From Anaerovibrio lipolyticus LB2005 (GTDB taxonomy: Bacteria; Bacillota; Negativicutes; Selenomonadales; Selenomonadaceae): DNA of 64,000 nt. Made by a program: the position numbers and the translations under genes. The notes below the pieces were generated by a model that made no database searches, had not been told where the DNA came from, and worked only from the letters and a program-made list of their open reading frames with translations. The stretch covers positions 62,001-126,000 of the forward strand of contig NZ_JHYA01000003.1 in NCBI RefSeq assembly GCF_000621545.1. Reading direction: 5' to 3'. Each line of letters starts with the position of its first letter. Position 1 is the first letter of the stretch. Of this stretch, positions 54,083 to 62,856 are shown piece after piece.

Positions 54083-55867
54083 TCAATTCATCTTGAAATT
54101 CTCAACAGACTTCAGCATATCCTTGGCCATTTCAGCAAGTACACCACTGGAGCTTTCAATCTCGCTCATGGTAGCAGTCAGCTCTTCACTGGCAGCAGAT
54201 ACGCTCTCCGCCTCGGAGGAAACTGAGGAGCTCTTTACAGCCACTGACTGGATAGCTTCACCAATGGTTTTGGTATTTTCATTCAGGGCATTAACAATAT
54301 TGTTCATTTCCTGAGACTCTTCCACTACCTTGCGAACCATTTCTGCAATTTCATTAAAGCTGGCACCGGAATCCTGTACCACCTTGGTACCAGATTCTAC
54401 CCGATCTACACCCTCCTGCATTACAGCAACAGCCTTCTGGCTCTTGTCCTGAATGGAGGTAATCAGACCAGCAATTTCACCAGCGGACTCACTGGACTGC
54501 TCTGCCAGCTTTCTAACTTCATCAGCTACAACGGCAAAGCCACGACCATGCTCTCCTGCACGGGCCGCCTCAATAGCTGCATTAAGTGCCAGCAAATTGG
54601 TCTGGGCAGCAATGGAGGAAATAGTATCAACAATCTTGCCAATGCGATCAGATTCCTCACCCAATTCGGTGATTACATCTGCAGACTGCATTACAGAGGT
54701 CTGAATCAGCTTCATTTGCTCTACTGCCCCGTCAACTGTCTTTGCCTCAGCCACAGCCTTGTCCTGGGTGACCTTGACAACCTCACTGGAATGCTGAATG
54801 GTATTTACAAAGTTCATCATGTGTCTTCCCAAGGTCTCCACCTGACCGTTGGCAGTCTCAATTTCAGTAAACTGCTCTGAACAGTTGCCTGCCACATTTA
54901 CCATGGAATTGGCCACAGAATTGGAAACCTCTGCAGACTGGCTGGCATTGGTATTAAGCTGTCCGGCGGAATCAGTAACCTGCTGGGCAGTGGCCATAAC
55001 CTTTTTCATCATATTACTGATGTTGGACTGCAAAGTACGCATAGCCTGACGCATTTCACCGATCTCATCATTGGAATCATAGCGTGCATCATCACTGCTA
55101 TCAGTGCGGAAATCACCGGTAGCAAAAACCTTCAGTCTATCAGTAACGCTAATGATAGGCTGGATAATTTTATTTGCGAATACATAACCTATAAAGATGA
55201 ACAGGATCTGCAATACAAGTACGAAGGCGCCCATCTTGATAAGGCCGGACCATAATGCAGCATTAGCTTCTTCTTCCTGATGAGCCACCATGGAATCGAT
55301 ATAATCAATCCATACACCAGTACCCAAAACCCACTGATAAGGAGCAAAGGCTACAGTATAGTTACGCTTTGGAAGCGGAGTGTCCTCACCTGGCTTGGCA
55401 AACATCAGGTCAGTAAAGCCGCCACCTTCCTTGCGGCCATTTTTAATCATTTCCTCAATAAAGCGGGTACCATTTGGATCTACGGAATTTATACGGCTCT
55501 TTCCTTCGGTTGGACGGCCCAAAAGAACCACGTTAACACCTTCATAGGTATCAATCCAGAAATAGCCTGCACCATTATCATAGCGCATAGCTCTCACCCG
55601 ATCCGCAGCCTCCTTTTTGGCCTGCTCTTCAGTAAGGGTTCCGTTCTGCTGAAGACTATATACATAATTAATAACAGAAACAGCACTTTCAGTCTGATCC
55701 TTAAGCTGTTTCTCAATATCCCGGGTCAGGGTCTCCCTATAGGTTTCTACCTGTCGCTTGGATTCATCCACCATACTATAGACCATCATAACGCCAATAC
55801 ATAAAGTAGTCAGCAATGATATGGCCACTACGACAAAAATCACTTTGTTTTTTAGTGACATCTTCAT
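54083..55867 (-). CDS. Methyl-accepting chemotaxis protein with sCache sensor
   Basis: A 594-residue receptor: N-terminal membrane span (about 9-31), a periplasmic sCache_2-type domain (about 40-195; [19 protein letters not shown], then [13 protein letters not shown]), a second span (about 210-232), HAMP, and a signalling domain with [21 protein letters not shown] at the tip. sCache_2 domains often bind small carboxylates; the ligand here is unknown. GGGGGAAG precedes the ATG. Confidence 0.92.
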   Translation of the reverse strand: MKMSLKNKVIFVVVAISLLTTLCIGVMMVYSMVDESKRQVETYRETLTRDIEKQLKDQTESAVSVINYVYSLQQNGTLTEEQAKKEAADRVRAMRYDNGAGYFWIDTYEGVNVVLLGRPTEGKSRINSVDPNGTRFIEEMIKNGRKEGGGFTDLMFAKPGEDTPLPKRNYTVAFAPYQWVLGTGVWIDYIDSMVAHQEEEANAALWSGLIKMGAFVLVLQILFIFIGYVFANKIIQPIISVTDRLKVFATGDFRTDSSDDARYDSNDEIGEMRQAMRTLQSNISNMMKKVMATAQQVTDSAGQLNTNASQSAEVSNSVANSMVNVAGNCSEQFTEIETANGQVETLGRHMMNFVNTIQHSSEVVKVTQDKAVAEAKTVDGAVEQMKLIQTSVMQSADVITELGEESDRIGKIVDTISSIAAQTNLLALNAAIEAARAGEHGRGFAVVADEVRKLAEQSSESAGEIAGLITSIQDKSQKAVAVMQEGVDRVESGTKVVQDSGASFNEIAEMVRKVVEESQEMNNIVNALNENTKTIGEAIQSVAVKSSSVSSEAESVSAASEELTATMSEIESSSGVLAEMAKDMLKSVENFKMN

Positions 55868-56250
55868 AAGACTTCCCCCTCTTGCATTTCCATAGGAATA
55901 CTCATCCTACATCACAAAATAATCGCAATCTCTTATAATGACTTATGTTTTCTACATTCCCCGTGAAAATCCTTCTTTTTTATTTATAATTTCACACTTT
56001 TCCTATAATTTTTATTGATTATTCATAAAATATCATCCTGTCTGTTGTTTGACAAATTATTCGGAATACATCAATTGAACAAACTCTCAAGCCAATATGA
56101 AAACTTTGCCTCAGCCGATAAAATAAGCAAATTAGAGATAATATTTGCAAAATTGTGTAGATTTATTGTATCAAATTTTATATAATGGTCTTATAAATTT
56201 AACGAATTTTTACAGGCGACTAAAATTTAACAGCGAGGAGAATTAGTGTT
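55868..56250. other. 383-bp AT-rich intergenic region between divergent genes
   Basis: Carries promoters for the Cache receptor (-) and the FadR-type regulator (+). A TATAAT at 56181 is a fair -10 for the regulator; its -35 is poor. No ORF, repeat or stable hairpin was found. A GCCGATAA at 56114 lacks a well-placed TAAA partner. Confidence 0.5.
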
Positions 56251-56976
56251 ATGGATGATATAAAGGAGGACAGCGGAAAAACGCTGGTCGAACTCACAAC
56301 GGACAGGATTATTGACTATATCACTTCCAGACAGCTGAAGCCTGGTGACAAGGTTCCCACCGAAGCAGAGTTTCTTGACAGGTTTGCTGTAAGCCGTGGC
56401 ACTTTGCGCGAGGCATTTAAGGTTTTGATTGCCCGCAACATCCTGGAAAGCCGTCAAGGGGCCGGCACCTTCATTTCCGAAAAGCAGGGTATTCCAGATG
56501 ATCCACTAGGGCTCACCTTCATTTATGATGATCAGATGCTGGCATTGGATATGATTGACCTTCGACTGATGATTGAGCCAAAGGCCGCTCAGCTGGCTGC
56601 TGTAAATGCTACTGAGGAACAGAAGCAGGCTCTTATTGATATGATGAAGGTCCTTGAGGACCGCATCAGCAGGGGTGAATCTTATGTGGCCGAGGACGGC
56701 AAATTTCATCAGCTTATTGCTGAATCCACCGGAAACAGGATTATTGGAAACCTTACCTATATTCTCTTTTCTTCCATTGAAAAGAATATTGCACTGACAC
56801 TTAACAATCTCAGTGTATCCAATACTCTCTATTATCATCGTCGCATTTTAAAGGCTATTCTGGAAGGCAAGATTTTCGACGCATACAACGCCATGACCAA
56901 CCATCTTAGCCTGATTCGCGAATATATGTTAAAAGCCAGCGAGGAAGCACAAAATAAAGCAGAGGAGCAGAGCTAA
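56251..56976 (+). CDS. GntR-family regulator, FadR/FCD subfamily
   Basis: A 241-residue repressor-like protein: winged helix (about 10-75; KVPTEAEFLDRFAVSRGTLREA, with SRQGAGTFIS at the wing) and an all-helical FCD ligand-binding domain (about 95-225) with FHQLIAESTGN and a C-terminal MTNHL. FCD proteins usually bind small carboxylates, often through a metal held by Asp/His. Targets are not identifiable here. GAGGAG precedes the ATG. Confidence 0.9.
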   Translation: MDDIKEDSGKTLVELTTDRIIDYITSRQLKPGDKVPTEAEFLDRFAVSRGTLREAFKVLIARNILESRQGAGTFISEKQGIPDDPLGLTFIYDDQMLALDMIDLRLMIEPKAAQLAAVNATEEQKQALIDMMKVLEDRISRGESYVAEDGKFHQLIAESTGNRIIGNLTYILFSSIEKNIALTLNNLSVSNTLYYHRRILKAILEGKIFDAYNAMTNHLSLIREYMLKASEEAQNKAEEQS

Positions 56977-56987
56977 GCTCAATCTAT

Positions 56988-57557
56988 ATGACTTTCCAAA
57001 TTCCATTTAATTTCAACAACGTTATATTCGCACAAAATATTATCACCGGCATAGGTTATATGCCGGTGAATTTCCACTTTCCAGGGGTGAATCCCCATAC
57101 GGATAGCTGTATCAGCTTTGGTGTAAAAAAATTCAACAGCTTCTCTGCCATAGAAGAACAGGTCATCCTTTTCTATGACGATGGAGATATGAAAGCCCCT
57201 AATAAAGGCTTTCTCCTTACTACCAAAGGCATGCACATCCTTGGCTACCCTTGGTTTATTCCCATGGAACGATTAATTGGCAGCAATATTCAGCTTACCA
57301 AGTCCCAGTTTGGCTTTGATTTGACAATGTATTATCCTGAGGGAGTCTCTCCGGTATCAGATACCTATAAGATATATGTGCCAAACGATATGCTGATTCC
57401 TGTACTGCGCATGGTAATGAAACAATTAGCGTCTGATGAGCCCATGGCTCCCGTGTTCAAGGAAAGACGCATAAAAAAATTCTGTACCAGCTGCGGCACC
57501 AAGCTGCTTCCAGGAGCGAAATTCTGCCAAAACTGTGGTATCAAGCTGTACGAATAA
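56988..57557 (+). CDS. Unknown protein with C-terminal zinc ribbon
   Basis: A 189-residue protein. The N-terminal 150 residues are mostly beta-like and not recognised. The C-terminus has two CX2C knuckles (CTSCG and CQNCG, residues about 165-185), a zinc-ribbon as in many small bacterial proteins. It follows the GntR gene by 11 bases, probably in one operon, though its ribosome site is weak and an internal ATG at 57060 is possible. Confidence 0.65.
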   Translation: MTFQIPFNFNNVIFAQNIITGIGYMPVNFHFPGVNPHTDSCISFGVKKFNSFSAIEEQVILFYDDGDMKAPNKGFLLTTKGMHILGYPWFIPMERLIGSNIQLTKSQFGFDLTMYYPEGVSPVSDTYKIYVPNDMLIPVLRMVMKQLASDEPMAPVFKERRIKKFCTSCGTKLLPGAKFCQNCGIKLYE

Positions 57558-57575
57558 TAAAAACAGTAAAAAATT

Positions 57576-57612
57576 AAGAGGTCGGCTACAATGATACGCC
57601 AACCTCTTTTTT
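57576..57612. terminator. Terminator between convergent genes
   Basis: AAGAGGT...ACCTCTT stem with one mismatch, continued by GGC/GCC, then TTTTTT on the + strand. Confidence 0.75.
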
Positions 57613-57628
57613 AGTTTGTCTATTTTTA

Positions 57629-58552
57629 TTAACCTATTTGTACTTTCCCCACCAGCTCGGATACATGGCTGAGGTTATGTTTTTCCAGATATGCGTTGAT
57701 GCCTTCGGCTACGCGGACTACTGCGTCTGGATGAACGAAGTTTTCGGCACCTACGGCAACGGTTGATGCACCAGCCAACAGGAACTCGATGGCATCCTCA
57801 GCAGTGGCAATACCGCCCAAGCCTAAAATAGGGATATTCACCGCCTGGGCCACCTGATAAACCATGCGTACAGCAATGGGCTTAACTGCAGGGCCTGAAA
57901 GTCCCCCGGTTACATTGCCCAAAAGTGGCTTCCATGTATTGATATCAATCACCATGCCAGTAAGGGTATTAATCAAAGCCAAGGCATCTGCACCGGCTTC
58001 CTCAACGGCCTTGGCCATAACGGTGATATCAGTAACATTAGGTGACAGTTTAACAATAACGGGCTTGCTGGTATGGGTCTTCACCTCTTTGGTTACAGCC
58101 GCCGCAGCCTTGGGATCTGTGCCAAAGACTATTCCACCTTCCTTAACATTCGGGCAGGAAATATTGACCTCAATACCATCAACACCATCCACATCCAGCT
58201 TCTCAGCCATTATGCCATAGTCCTCCACGGAGCTGCCGGAGAAATTGGCAATAAAGGCAGTGTTAGGGGCTTCCTTTCGTACCTTTGGAAGGATATCCCT
58301 TAAAAATACATCAATACCGGGATTTTCCAGCCCGATACAATTCAGCATACCAGATGGAGTTTCTGCAATACGCACCCCTTCATTACCAGCCCTTGGCAAT
58401 GGGGTCAGTCCCTTGGAAATGATGGCACCCACCTGATCCAAATCTAGGAAATCGCTGTATTCAACGCCAAAGCCGAAGGTTCCGGAGGCTCCCATAACAG
58501 GGGTAGCCATTCTGATACCGGCAAAATCAGTTGCCAATCTTGTTAAATTCAT
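57629..58552 (-). CDS. pyrD: Dihydroorotate dehydrogenase, type 1B catalytic subunit
   Basis: A 307-residue FMN enzyme oxidising dihydroorotate to orotate in pyrimidine synthesis. Type 1B features: the catalytic base is Cys in NISCPNVKEGG, and it lies beside a PyrK electron-transfer gene, which passes electrons to NAD. FMN-phosphate motifs GLGGIATAEDA and the LLAGASTVAVG end are intact. Its ATG shares one base with the PyrK stop (ATGA-type overlap), so the two are translationally coupled. Confidence 0.95.
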   Translation of the reverse strand: MNLTRLATDFAGIRMATPVMGASGTFGFGVEYSDFLDLDQVGAIISKGLTPLPRAGNEGVRIAETPSGMLNCIGLENPGIDVFLRDILPKVRKEAPNTAFIANFSGSSVEDYGIMAEKLDVDGVDGIEVNISCPNVKEGGIVFGTDPKAAAAVTKEVKTHTSKPVIVKLSPNVTDITVMAKAVEEAGADALALINTLTGMVIDINTWKPLLGNVTGGLSGPAVKPIAVRMVYQVAQAVNIPILGLGGIATAEDAIEFLLAGASTVAVGAENFVHPDAVVRVAEGINAYLEKHNLSHVSELVGKVQIG

Positions 58553-59343
58553 CAGCCAAATACCTCCTCTGCATCAAACACAGGCCCATCACCGCATACC
58601 TTCCAGCGCTTGCCGCTCTTACCCTCAAAGGTACAGCCAAGACACACCCCAAAGCCACAGGCCATGCGTTTTTCCAGAGAAACCTCACATTCAATGCCCT
58701 GCTTTATTGCCAGCTCAGCAATGCCCTTCATCATAATGGTAGGACCACAAACCTTGATATGCTTAATGTCCGGGTATTCCTTCAGTATGTCGGGAATGGC
58801 ATCAATGGCAAAGCCCTTGCGGCCGTAAGAGCCATCATCTGTGGTATATACCAGCTTTTCAGCAAAATTCTCTACGAAATCGCTCCAAAACAGCTCCTTG
58901 TGATTGCGTACTCCCAAAAGAATAACAGGCTTAGGGCCATCCAGCTCCTTGCTCAAATGACGGGCAGTATAAATAATAGGGGCAATGCCTACGCCCCCGC
59001 CAATAAGGAGAGTTCTGCCTTCATTTTTAAAGGAAAATCCGTTGCCCAAAGGGCCCTCCACACTGATAGGTGCCCCGTCATCCAGCTGAGCCAGCTCCTG
59101 GGTTCCCTTACCAGCCTTACGGTATATAAGAAGCAACAGCCCCTGCTCTTTGTCCACATCGGCTACACCAAAGGGACGGCGCAGATAGGTACTGCCCATT
59201 TCATTTTTTATCATAACGAACTGGCCTGGCTTTGCCACAGATACAATATCTGGACACTCCAGTACCAGGGCATTAACATCGGCGGATAATTCCCAGTTGG
59301 AAACAATATTGCCTATTTCCACCAGTTTTTTGGTTTCATTCAT
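58552..59343 (-). CDS. pyrK: Dihydroorotate dehydrogenase electron-transfer subunit
   Basis: A 263-residue FAD and [2Fe-2S] protein that links PyrD to NAD+. The FAD domain has RRPFGVAD; the NAD domain GGGVGIAPI; the C-terminal cluster ligands are in MACGFGVCLGCTFEGK with a further Cys in WKVCGDGP. GAGGTGATT precedes the ATG. Other pyr genes are not in the window. Confidence 0.95.
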   Translation of the reverse strand: MNETKKLVEIGNIVSNWELSADVNALVLECPDIVSVAKPGQFVMIKNEMGSTYLRRPFGVADVDKEQGLLLLIYRKAGKGTQELAQLDDGAPISVEGPLGNGFSFKNEGRTLLIGGGVGIAPIIYTARHLSKELDGPKPVILLGVRNHKELFWSDFVENFAEKLVYTTDDGSYGRKGFAIDAIPDILKEYPDIKHIKVCGPTIMMKGIAELAIKQGIECEVSLEKRMACGFGVCLGCTFEGKSGKRWKVCGDGPVFDAEEVFG

Positions 59344-59433
59344 TTCGCAATCACCTCATCTAATTATTAAACCATATTACCAGCTATTTTGCCACCTTAT
59401 ATAATACCTTCTGCAATAAGTCATCTTTAAAGG

Positions 59434-59461
59434 AAAAGCTGCCCGGAAATGAGCAGCTTTT
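59434..59461. terminator. Hairpin between pyrK and the TonB receptor gene
   Basis: AAAAGCTGC/GCAGCTTTT stem with a 10-base loop. On the minus strand it ends in TTTTCCTTT, so it can end the receptor transcript. Confidence 0.7.
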
Positions 59462-59501
59462 ATAGTGTAAAATAACCTTATTTTAACATTGTTTAATTAT
59501 A

Positions 59502-61367
59502 TTAGAACTTGATGTTGGCGCCAACAAGGAAGGTACGGCCCTGATTTGGATAGAAATTATTGTATGCGCCTCTAGGTATAGTTAAATATCTCTGATTAGT
59601 CAGATTATTTACCTTAAAGTAAATATCAACATTTTCTGTTGCCGCATAGGAAGTGTTGAAATCCCAAATTGCATAGCCACGACTATCATATCCCTGAGCA
59701 CTATCATCGAGGCCACTACCAAAACGCCCCATAAGATTGGCCTTCCAACGGTCACAGTTATAATGAATTCCCAAACGGTAGCCATTTGGCTCATAGTAAG
59801 CAAATTTAATATCATTTGTCTCGCTAGCAATATATGAATATCCTACTTCATAGGACCACCGATCAGACAAAGCACCATTTAAAGAGATATTAATTCCGTG
59901 CTTCTTTTCTCTATCAAGATTGCGAGCAGCCCAAGTCTTTGGTGCAATTTGAGGCCACGCAATAACATTACTCAAATTACTCCAAAAATAATTTATATCA
60001 AGAACCGCTTTTTCAGAAAACTCATGGGTAACGCCAACAGTTTCCACATGACCAGATTCTGGTTTTAAATCTGGATTACCCTGCATAACAAATCCCCATT
60101 CATCCTCCGTATAATAGAACAAATCATCAGCAGTAGGAGCCTTAAATACACGGCCCCAAGAAGCGTACATTCTAGTTTGTTTAGTTGGCTGATAGTTAAG
60201 AGCTGCCTTAGGTGACCAATGGGTTCCAAACATACTGTGGTGATCCATACGAACCCCTGGTATAAATGTCCACTTATCATCTAGCTTTATTGTATCCTGC
60301 ACAAACAGAGCCTGTGTTGTTATATTCTTTCCCTCATAATTTTTTGCCGTATTACTTGAAGAACTCTGATGCCACTCTGCACCAGCTACTACCTTATGAT
60401 TCTTGCCTAACTGCCAACCATTCTGATATTCCAAACTATGACTATGGGTATCAAATTCTCCACCCCAGTCAACAGTTTTATAGTTAACAGCATAGCGCAA
60501 GAAACCCGGCACAGGCTGATCTTCCTTAAAATTGTAGGTTAATGAACCATAATTATAATTATATTTTTGACGGCCTGGAGCATTGTTCAGTACCCCCATA
60601 TCCTCTTGCTTATGATTGTACATCAATTGCAAGGAATTATTAGAATCGAACGACTTACCAACCTTAAATGAAAAGCTATTATTACTATAATCACTATTGC
60701 CCATACGGGTGCTAACGCCATCGTTACCTCTGTATTTAAAATAGCTGCGCTTCTGAAGGCCAGCAGTTACAAACCAGTTCCAATCCCCATCACTACCCTG
60801 ATTAGTCAGCTCATAGTTATGGGTACCAAAAGAACCAGTATTGATATCTAAAGTAGTTTCCAGCTTACTGCCCTTCTTGGTGATAATGTTTACCACACCA
60901 CCTACAGCATCACTGCCGTAAAGGGCAGAACCTGCGCCCTTTACCACTTCAATGCGCTCAATATTCTTTACGGAAGGAATCATCCCCAAGTCTACACTGG
61001 CACGGCCCATGGAACCCTGATCATTATTAAGACGCTGACCATCAATCATAACTACAACTCGCTGATCGCCATTTATAACGACCTCCTGATTCCCATTAGA
61101 ACCTCCATTATTTACAACTACACCATTAACATGCTGTAAAGCCTCAGCCACATCGCTATAATGATTGTCCTCAATCTGCTGGGCAGTTATTACAGTCACA
61201 TCTGCAGGAGTGCTCATAATAGATGATGGCATACGCTCCGCCGTAACTACCACATCCACAATATCATCATCCTGGGCCACAGCTTCAGCCTGGCACACTG
61301 CCGTACCAGAGTACAGCATACCCAAAGCCAAAGAGGCCAACACCAGTTTCTTCAAATCCCTTTGCAT
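59502..61367 (-). CDS. TonB-dependent outer-membrane receptor (BtuB-like)
   Basis: A 621-residue beta-barrel importer driven by TonB. A signal peptide (about 1-28) is followed by a TonB-box-like DIVDVVVTAER, a plug domain (about 48-160; GSALYGSDAVGGVVNIITK) and a barrel ending in Phe, the usual outer-membrane sorting residue. Control by a cobalamin riboswitch together with the BtuF-like gene upstream makes cobalamin a likely substrate, although the plug also resembles siderophore receptors. Its presence shows the cell has an outer membrane, as in Negativicutes. GGAGGAA precedes the ATG. Confidence 0.92.
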   Translation of the reverse strand: MQRDLKKLVLASLALGMLYSGTAVCQAEAVAQDDDIVDVVVTAERMPSSIMSTPADVTVITAQQIEDNHYSDVAEALQHVNGVVVNNGGSNGNQEVVINGDQRVVVMIDGQRLNNDQGSMGRASVDLGMIPSVKNIERIEVVKGAGSALYGSDAVGGVVNIITKKGSKLETTLDINTGSFGTHNYELTNQGSDGDWNWFVTAGLQKRSYFKYRGNDGVSTRMGNSDYSNNSFSFKVGKSFDSNNSLQLMYNHKQEDMGVLNNAPGRQKYNYNYGSLTYNFKEDQPVPGFLRYAVNYKTVDWGGEFDTHSHSLEYQNGWQLGKNHKVVAGAEWHQSSSSNTAKNYEGKNITTQALFVQDTIKLDDKWTFIPGVRMDHHSMFGTHWSPKAALNYQPTKQTRMYASWGRVFKAPTADDLFYYTEDEWGFVMQGNPDLKPESGHVETVGVTHEFSEKAVLDINYFWSNLSNVIAWPQIAPKTWAARNLDREKKHGINISLNGALSDRWSYEVGYSYIASETNDIKFAYYEPNGYRLGIHYNCDRWKANLMGRFGSGLDDSAQGYDSRGYAIWDFNTSYAATENVDIYFKVNNLTNQRYLTIPRGAYNNFYPNQGRTFLVGANIKF

Positions 61368-61382
61368 TACATATTCCTCCTA

Positions 61383-62375
61383 TTACCTCTCAACAGCAGA
61401 CAGATGTTGTTGTGGCTCCAGCTTAAACTTGTCACCATATACCCGATAGGCAATCTCCTGAACCGCAAAAACAAAATCCTGTGAGCAATTATATATATAA
61501 CCCTCATCTGGCATCAGCAGGGCACCATTTTTAATGGCTTTCATCCCCTGTAGCCCCGGGTCATTTATGTATTCAGACCGGATACGGTTGATATCCACCT
61601 CTCCATGATTGTTATAGGATGGCAGAAACAAAAAATCCGGATTTATAGCCACCATTTTTTCCTTGGTCATCACCTGTCCATTTTGGATACCCGCAGCAGC
61701 AGCACCATTTACTACCCCCGCCAGCTGACAGGCCTCATCAAAGGCACAGCCCGCACCGCCGTAATCCTTCATAAGGGATATGAGCAATACGCTTTTTCGC
61801 TCTGACTGAGGAATTTCTGCCACCTTGGCCTTGATTTCCCCCAGCTTTTCATCCATCTTCTTTAGCAAAATATCTCCGCGTTGGGATTCCCCCACCGCCT
61901 GAGCCAGTAAGGTAATGGTTTCCTTTATATCCTGCAAATTCTTTGGGCCCTTGCAGACCACAACCGGAATTCCAAGATCCCGCAGGGCTGCTACTCTGGA
62001 CAAATCTCCCCAATCCGGTTCTATTACCAAATCCGGCTGAAGAGCAGCTATCTCCTCAACAGATGGATATTTTATCTTAGTAGGCACTTGCTTTCCCAAC
62101 TCCACCATATTGGAGCTGGATGGGTCATCCAGCAGGCTATTAACTGCCACCATGCGCTCTGGCTCCACCAGACCAAGCATCATTTCATCGGTGCTCATGG
62201 ACATGGTTAATATTCTCTTAGGCTTGGCAGGAACGGTAACAGTAGTGCCCTGAATATCTGTTACTGTATAGGACCCCGAAATATCAGCTTTTTCTCCCTC
62301 TGGCTTACAGCCTACTAAAGAAATAAGTACCAGCAATAAAATAAATATATAATTCCATCTGACAAATTTGCCCAT
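61383..62375 (-). CDS. BtuF-like vitamin B12/metal-chelate ABC substrate-binding lipoprotein
   Basis: A 330-residue lipoprotein (LISLVGC lipobox) of the BtuF/FepB-type periplasmic-binding family: AKPKRILTMSMSTDEMMLGL, PDLVIEPDW and FLPSYNNHGEVD, with a single long central helix. It delivers a corrinoid or iron chelate to a BtuCD-like pump that is not in this window. The ATG at 62375 has GGGAGAG; a start 5 codons upstream precedes that site. It follows a cobalamin riboswitch and is followed by the TonB receptor gene. Confidence 0.9.
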   Translation of the reverse strand: MGKFVRWNYIFILLLVLISLVGCKPEGEKADISGSYTVTDIQGTTVTVPAKPKRILTMSMSTDEMMLGLVEPERMVAVNSLLDDPSSSNMVELGKQVPTKIKYPSVEEIAALQPDLVIEPDWGDLSRVAALRDLGIPVVVCKGPKNLQDIKETITLLAQAVGESQRGDILLKKMDEKLGEIKAKVAEIPQSERKSVLLISLMKDYGGAGCAFDEACQLAGVVNGAAAAGIQNGQVMTKEKMVAINPDFLFLPSYNNHGEVDINRIRSEYINDPGLQGMKAIKNGALLMPDEGYIYNCSQDFVFAVQEIAYRVYGDKFKLEPQQHLSAVER

Positions 62376-62396
62376 TATAATCTCTCCCAAAGCAAT

Positions 62397-62427
62397 ATAA
62401 AAACCGCCCCAATGAAAAAAGGACGGC
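62397..62427 (-). terminator. Regulated terminator of the cobalamin riboswitch
   Basis: On the minus strand CCGTCC/GGGCGG (one G-U) with an 11-base loop, then TTTTTATA, directly before the ribosome site of the BtuF-like gene. Confidence 0.7.
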
Positions 62428-62459
62428 TAAAAATCTTGCTAATCCCCTTCCCATCTCTC

Positions 62460-62640
62460 GTAGGTCAAACGGTGATTGTTAATTAGGCAGTTCTCCTGGC
62501 TCCGGATCATGGCTCCTCTGCTCCTTCCCAGGTTTCCCCAGTGGCATTAACTGCAGATTCGCTTCCCGATACAGTGGCGTGACCGCGCCGGCATCTAACC
62601 GGCTTTTCTATTAAGTCTTGCGACACCTAACCCTTTATTC
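62460..62640 (-). promoter_or_regulatory. Cobalamin (AdoCbl) riboswitch
   Basis: On the minus strand the region contains the classical elements: GGTGTCGCAAGAC near the 5' end, GCCGGTTAGATGCCGGCGCG followed by GTCACGCCACTGTAT, and the B12 box AGCCAGGAGAACTGCC (62486-62501). Together with the downstream terminator it would switch off the BtuF-like and TonB-receptor genes when cobalamin is abundant. Confidence 0.9.
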
Positions 62641-62758
62641 TGTTGTTTTCAAATACATTCCTCATGGTATCATCAGACGAATTTATTGTCAATGCAAAAT
62701 ATAATTAACAATTATATATCATAAAATATTATTTTATTTTGGTACAAAGGTCCCGTAA

Positions 62759-62805
62759 TAAAAACAGAGCTATGATAAGATGTAAATTCATCTTATCATA
62801 GCTCT
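62759..62805 (-). terminator. Terminator of the truncated chemoreceptor gene
   Basis: Perfect 17-bp stem AGAGCTATGATAAGATG with a 6-base loop; on the minus strand it is followed by GTTTTTATT. Confidence 0.9.
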
Positions 62806-62856
62806 TTAATTAACTATCTAACTCATTTAAGTACAAATTCCCACTTAAACTGCCAG

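Noticed and set aside
56098-56121. Sigma-28 promoter (GCCGATAA) before the FadR-type gene
   Set aside because: The -10-like octamer is good, but no TAAA lies at the 14-16 bp distance and the downstream gene is not a motility gene.
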